Part shown: positions 62,431 through 64,000 of the stretch, piece after piece | Layout of the letters: every line of letters begins with the position of its first letter | Position numbering within the stretch: the first letter of the stretch is position 1 | DNA from: G963668605 sp963668605 | GTDB lineage: Bacteria; Acidobacteriota; Terriglobia; Bryobacterales; Bryobacteraceae | Assembly: GCA_963668605.1 (NCBI GenBank) | Contig: OY764903.1 | Span: forward strand, 3,844,001-3,908,000 | DNA length: 64,000 nt | Direction: 5' to 3' | Made by a program: the position numbers and the translations under genes | Notes under the pieces: generated by a model | Told to the model about the DNA's origin: nothing | The model's database searches: none | The model's input: only the letters and a program-made list of their open reading frames with translations

Positions 62431-63866
62431 AGCAATTCAATTACAAAACGCTGGAGGATCTGCGCCACAGCGCTGATTCCCTGCAAGCATCACACGTTCG
62501 ATTCGAAGCCGATCCGGAGCGCGTAAAGCAAGCCCTCGCTCGCAAAGTGCAGGTCGGCGCAATGACGGTCGGCAACTCTTGCGCAATCCAGCCCATGGAA
62601 GGTTGCGACAGCGAATTGGACGGCCGGCCCGGTGAACTGACCTGGCGGCGTTATGAACGCTTCGCCGATGGCGGCGCAAAACTGATCTGGTTCGAAGCGA
62701 CGGCCATCTGCGAAGAGGGCCGCGCCAATTCCCGGCAGGTTTGGATCAACAGGAATACGGTTGGAGAATTCGCGCGCCTCATGGAAATGATGCGGCGAGT
62801 GCATCGCGCCAGTTGTGCCGGAATCGACGATCTGCTGATTCCGATGCAACTGACGCACTCCGGGCGTTACAGTCACCCCAAGCGGATCATCGCGTATCAC
62901 AATCCGCTGATCGACCAGAAGACCGCCACGCCGGCCGATTACCCGGTGATCTCCGACGACGAATTGGAGCGTCTCGAAGACCAGTACGTCGAGGCCGCAG
63001 GCCTGGCGCTCGAAGCAGGCTTCAATGCCATCGACCTGAAGGTCACGCACGGCTATCTGCTCAGTGAGTTGATCGGCGCGAAGACGCGCGAGGGACGCTA
63101 CGGCGGCTCGCTCGAAAATCGCACGCGCTTCATGAAGAATGTCTTGGGCAAACTGAAGGCGGCCTATGGCGCACGGCTCAGGCTGTGCATGCGGCTCGGC
63201 TGCTTCGACTGCGTACCCTATATGCGCGATCCGCAGACCGGAATCGGCGTGCCTCTGCCCTATCCCACGCCCTATCCATGGGGTTTCGGAGTCGATGCCA
63301 ACGATCCGATGCGCGAAGACCTGACCGAGGTGAAACAGGCGATCCGGTGGTTCCAGGAGTGGGGCATCGAACTGCTCAACGTCTCGCTCGGTTCGCCTTA
63401 CTACAACCCGCATATCGGCCGTCCCTTCGAGAAGCCCGACGAGGGCAACTATGAGGAACCCGAACATCCACTGCTCGGCGTGGACCGCCACTTCCGCATC
63501 GACGCGGAATTGCAGCGCACGTTTCCCGATCTGCCGATGGTGGGCACCGGTTATAGCTGGCTGCAAAAGTACGCGATCAACGCCGGCGCACGGAACATCG
63601 AAGATAGCAACATCCGTTTTATGGGTATCGGCCGCGGCGTGCTCGCCTATCCGGATTACGCCAGGGATGCGCTCCAAAAGGGCGAACTCGACGAAGCGCG
63701 CGTCTGCAAGACGCTGAGCTATTGCACATATCTGATGCGGCAAAAACAACACCCGTTGGGACAGTTCCCGACCGGCTGTCCGCCGTTCGACAAGGGCGTC
63801 TATGGGCCGATCATGAAGCAGGCGCGCGAAATGAAGCGCCAGTCGGAAGCGGGCGGCAAGAAGTAG
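62427..63866 (+). CDS. NADH:flavin oxidoreductase (Old Yellow Enzyme-like)
   Basis: A 479-residue protein from ATG 62427, nested at the end of the MFS remnant. The OYE barrel is seen in MTVGNSCAIQPMEG, LLIPMQLTHSGRYS, FNAIDLKVTHGYLLSELIGA, GGSLENRTRF and a late GIGRGVLAYPDYARDAL. FMN should bind in the barrel. The family's iron-sulphur and second flavin domains are absent, so it is a single-domain reductase of an activated alkene or a dienoyl-CoA-like compound. Together with the transporter and SDR it suggests uptake and reduction of an organic compound. Two cysteines near the end do not form a cluster motif. Confidence 0.88.
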   Translation: MKQFNYKTLEDLRHSADSLQASHVRFEADPERVKQALARKVQVGAMTVGNSCAIQPMEGCDSELDGRPGELTWRRYERFADGGAKLIWFEATAICEEGRANSRQVWINRNTVGEFARLMEMMRRVHRASCAGIDDLLIPMQLTHSGRYSHPKRIIAYHNPLIDQKTATPADYPVISDDELERLEDQYVEAAGLALEAGFNAIDLKVTHGYLLSELIGAKTREGRYGGSLENRTRFMKNVLGKLKAAYGARLRLCMRLGCFDCVPYMRDPQTGIGVPLPYPTPYPWGFGVDANDPMREDLTEVKQAIRWFQEWGIELLNVSLGSPYYNPHIGRPFEKPDEGNYEEPEHPLLGVDRHFRIDAELQRTFPDLPMVGTGYSWLQKYAINAGARNIEDSNIRFMGIGRGVLAYPDYARDALQKGELDEARVCKTLSYCTYLMRQKQHPLGQFPTGCPPFDKGVYGPIMKQAREMKRQSEAGGKK

Positions 63867-64000
63867 ATGGCCGAAAGTCTAAGCGTTTTCTTTCCCGCTT
63901 ACAATGACGCTCGGTCGCTGCCCGGATTGATCGGCAAAACCTTCGCGGTACTTTCCGGGCGGGTCGCCGATTTCGAAGTGATCGTCGTCAACGACGGCAG
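63867..64000 (+). CDS. GT2 glycosyltransferase, N-terminal part (cut by window end)
   Basis: The ATG at 63867 follows the previous stop directly. The visible 44 residues include LSVFFPAYNDARSLPGLI and FEVIVVNDGS, the start of a GT-A nucleotide-sugar transferase of family 2. The DxD motif and the rest are beyond the window. It should add a sugar to a lipid carrier or glycan. Confidence 0.8.
   Translation, partial: MAESLSVFFPAYNDARSLPGLIGKTFAVLSGRVADFEVIVVNDG

Overview
The window looks like a chromosomal segment of a high-GC Acidobacteriota bacterium, most likely of the Bryobacterales/Solibacter type. The support is inferential: an Oar-like TonB-dependent receptor with an N-terminal carboxypeptidase-regulatory domain, a VWFA-related secreted protein, DUF1080 proteins, a secretin fused to a cohesin domain, an M1/M19 peptidase pair, many GTG/TTG starts, and the core genes smpB, rpsO and pnp in a GC-rich context.

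Layout. 1-2.9 kb: small membrane protein, lysozyme-like exported protein, MFS transporter, unknown protein. 3.07-4.83 kb: an IS110-family element of IS1111-like organisation with 12-bp inverted repeats and a 0.5-kb non-coding right end that could encode a guide RNA. 4.8-8.05 kb: Oar-like receptor. 8.2-13.9 kb: a leftward ars operon (arsR, ArsE-like thioredoxin, DGC zinc-binding protein, ArsF-like, ArsG-like, DUF2180, ArsP-like, ACR3, CDF transporter), suggesting resistance to nitroaromatic and other organic arsenicals as well as arsenite. 14.1-16.0 kb: pepA and smpB. 16.1-23.9 kb: rightward run of secretin-cohesin, two pseudopilins, PH-like membrane protein, DUF218 protein, MsbA-like ABC exporter and a GT-C-like membrane protein. 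23.9-29.2 kb: two-gene 2-hydroxyacyl-CoA dehydratase/activase module. 29.68-31.55 kb: a group II intron, probably class C, with its maturase, next to a dispersed GC-rich repeat. 31.7-38.9 kb: M28 peptidase, sulfatase, M20 dipeptidase, exported methyltransferase, hybrid histidine kinase, secreted LamG/DUF1080-like protein.

38.9-43.26 kb is an accessory patch next to a tRNA-Val(GAC). It holds a truncated higB with intact higA, a BrnA-like antitoxin with a broken toxin, an intact fic and a small fic fragment, a PIN fragment, a Sel1 fragment and a DUF6602 nuclease-like gene. 43.3-55 kb returns to ordinary metabolic and envelope genes (DUF72, GT2, DUF1080, isomerase-epimerase operon, M19 and M1 peptidases, AlkA, VWA protein, URO-D-like protein, ABM monooxygenase). 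55.4-56 kb is a VapBC-type pair. 56.1-58.7 kb is rpsO-pnp with a clear pnp terminator. 59-64 kb carries a glycine-zipper exported protein, an SDR, an MFS transporter with a grafted tail and a duplicated remnant, an Old Yellow Enzyme-like oxidoreductase and a GT2 gene cut by the window edge.

The most notable items are the extended organoarsenical operon, the IS element with its putative guide-RNA end, the one-chain tandem dehydratase activase that keeps four candidate Fe-S cysteines, the intron-associated repeat family and the toxin-antitoxin graveyard. All functions are inferred from sequence reading only; no database search was run.
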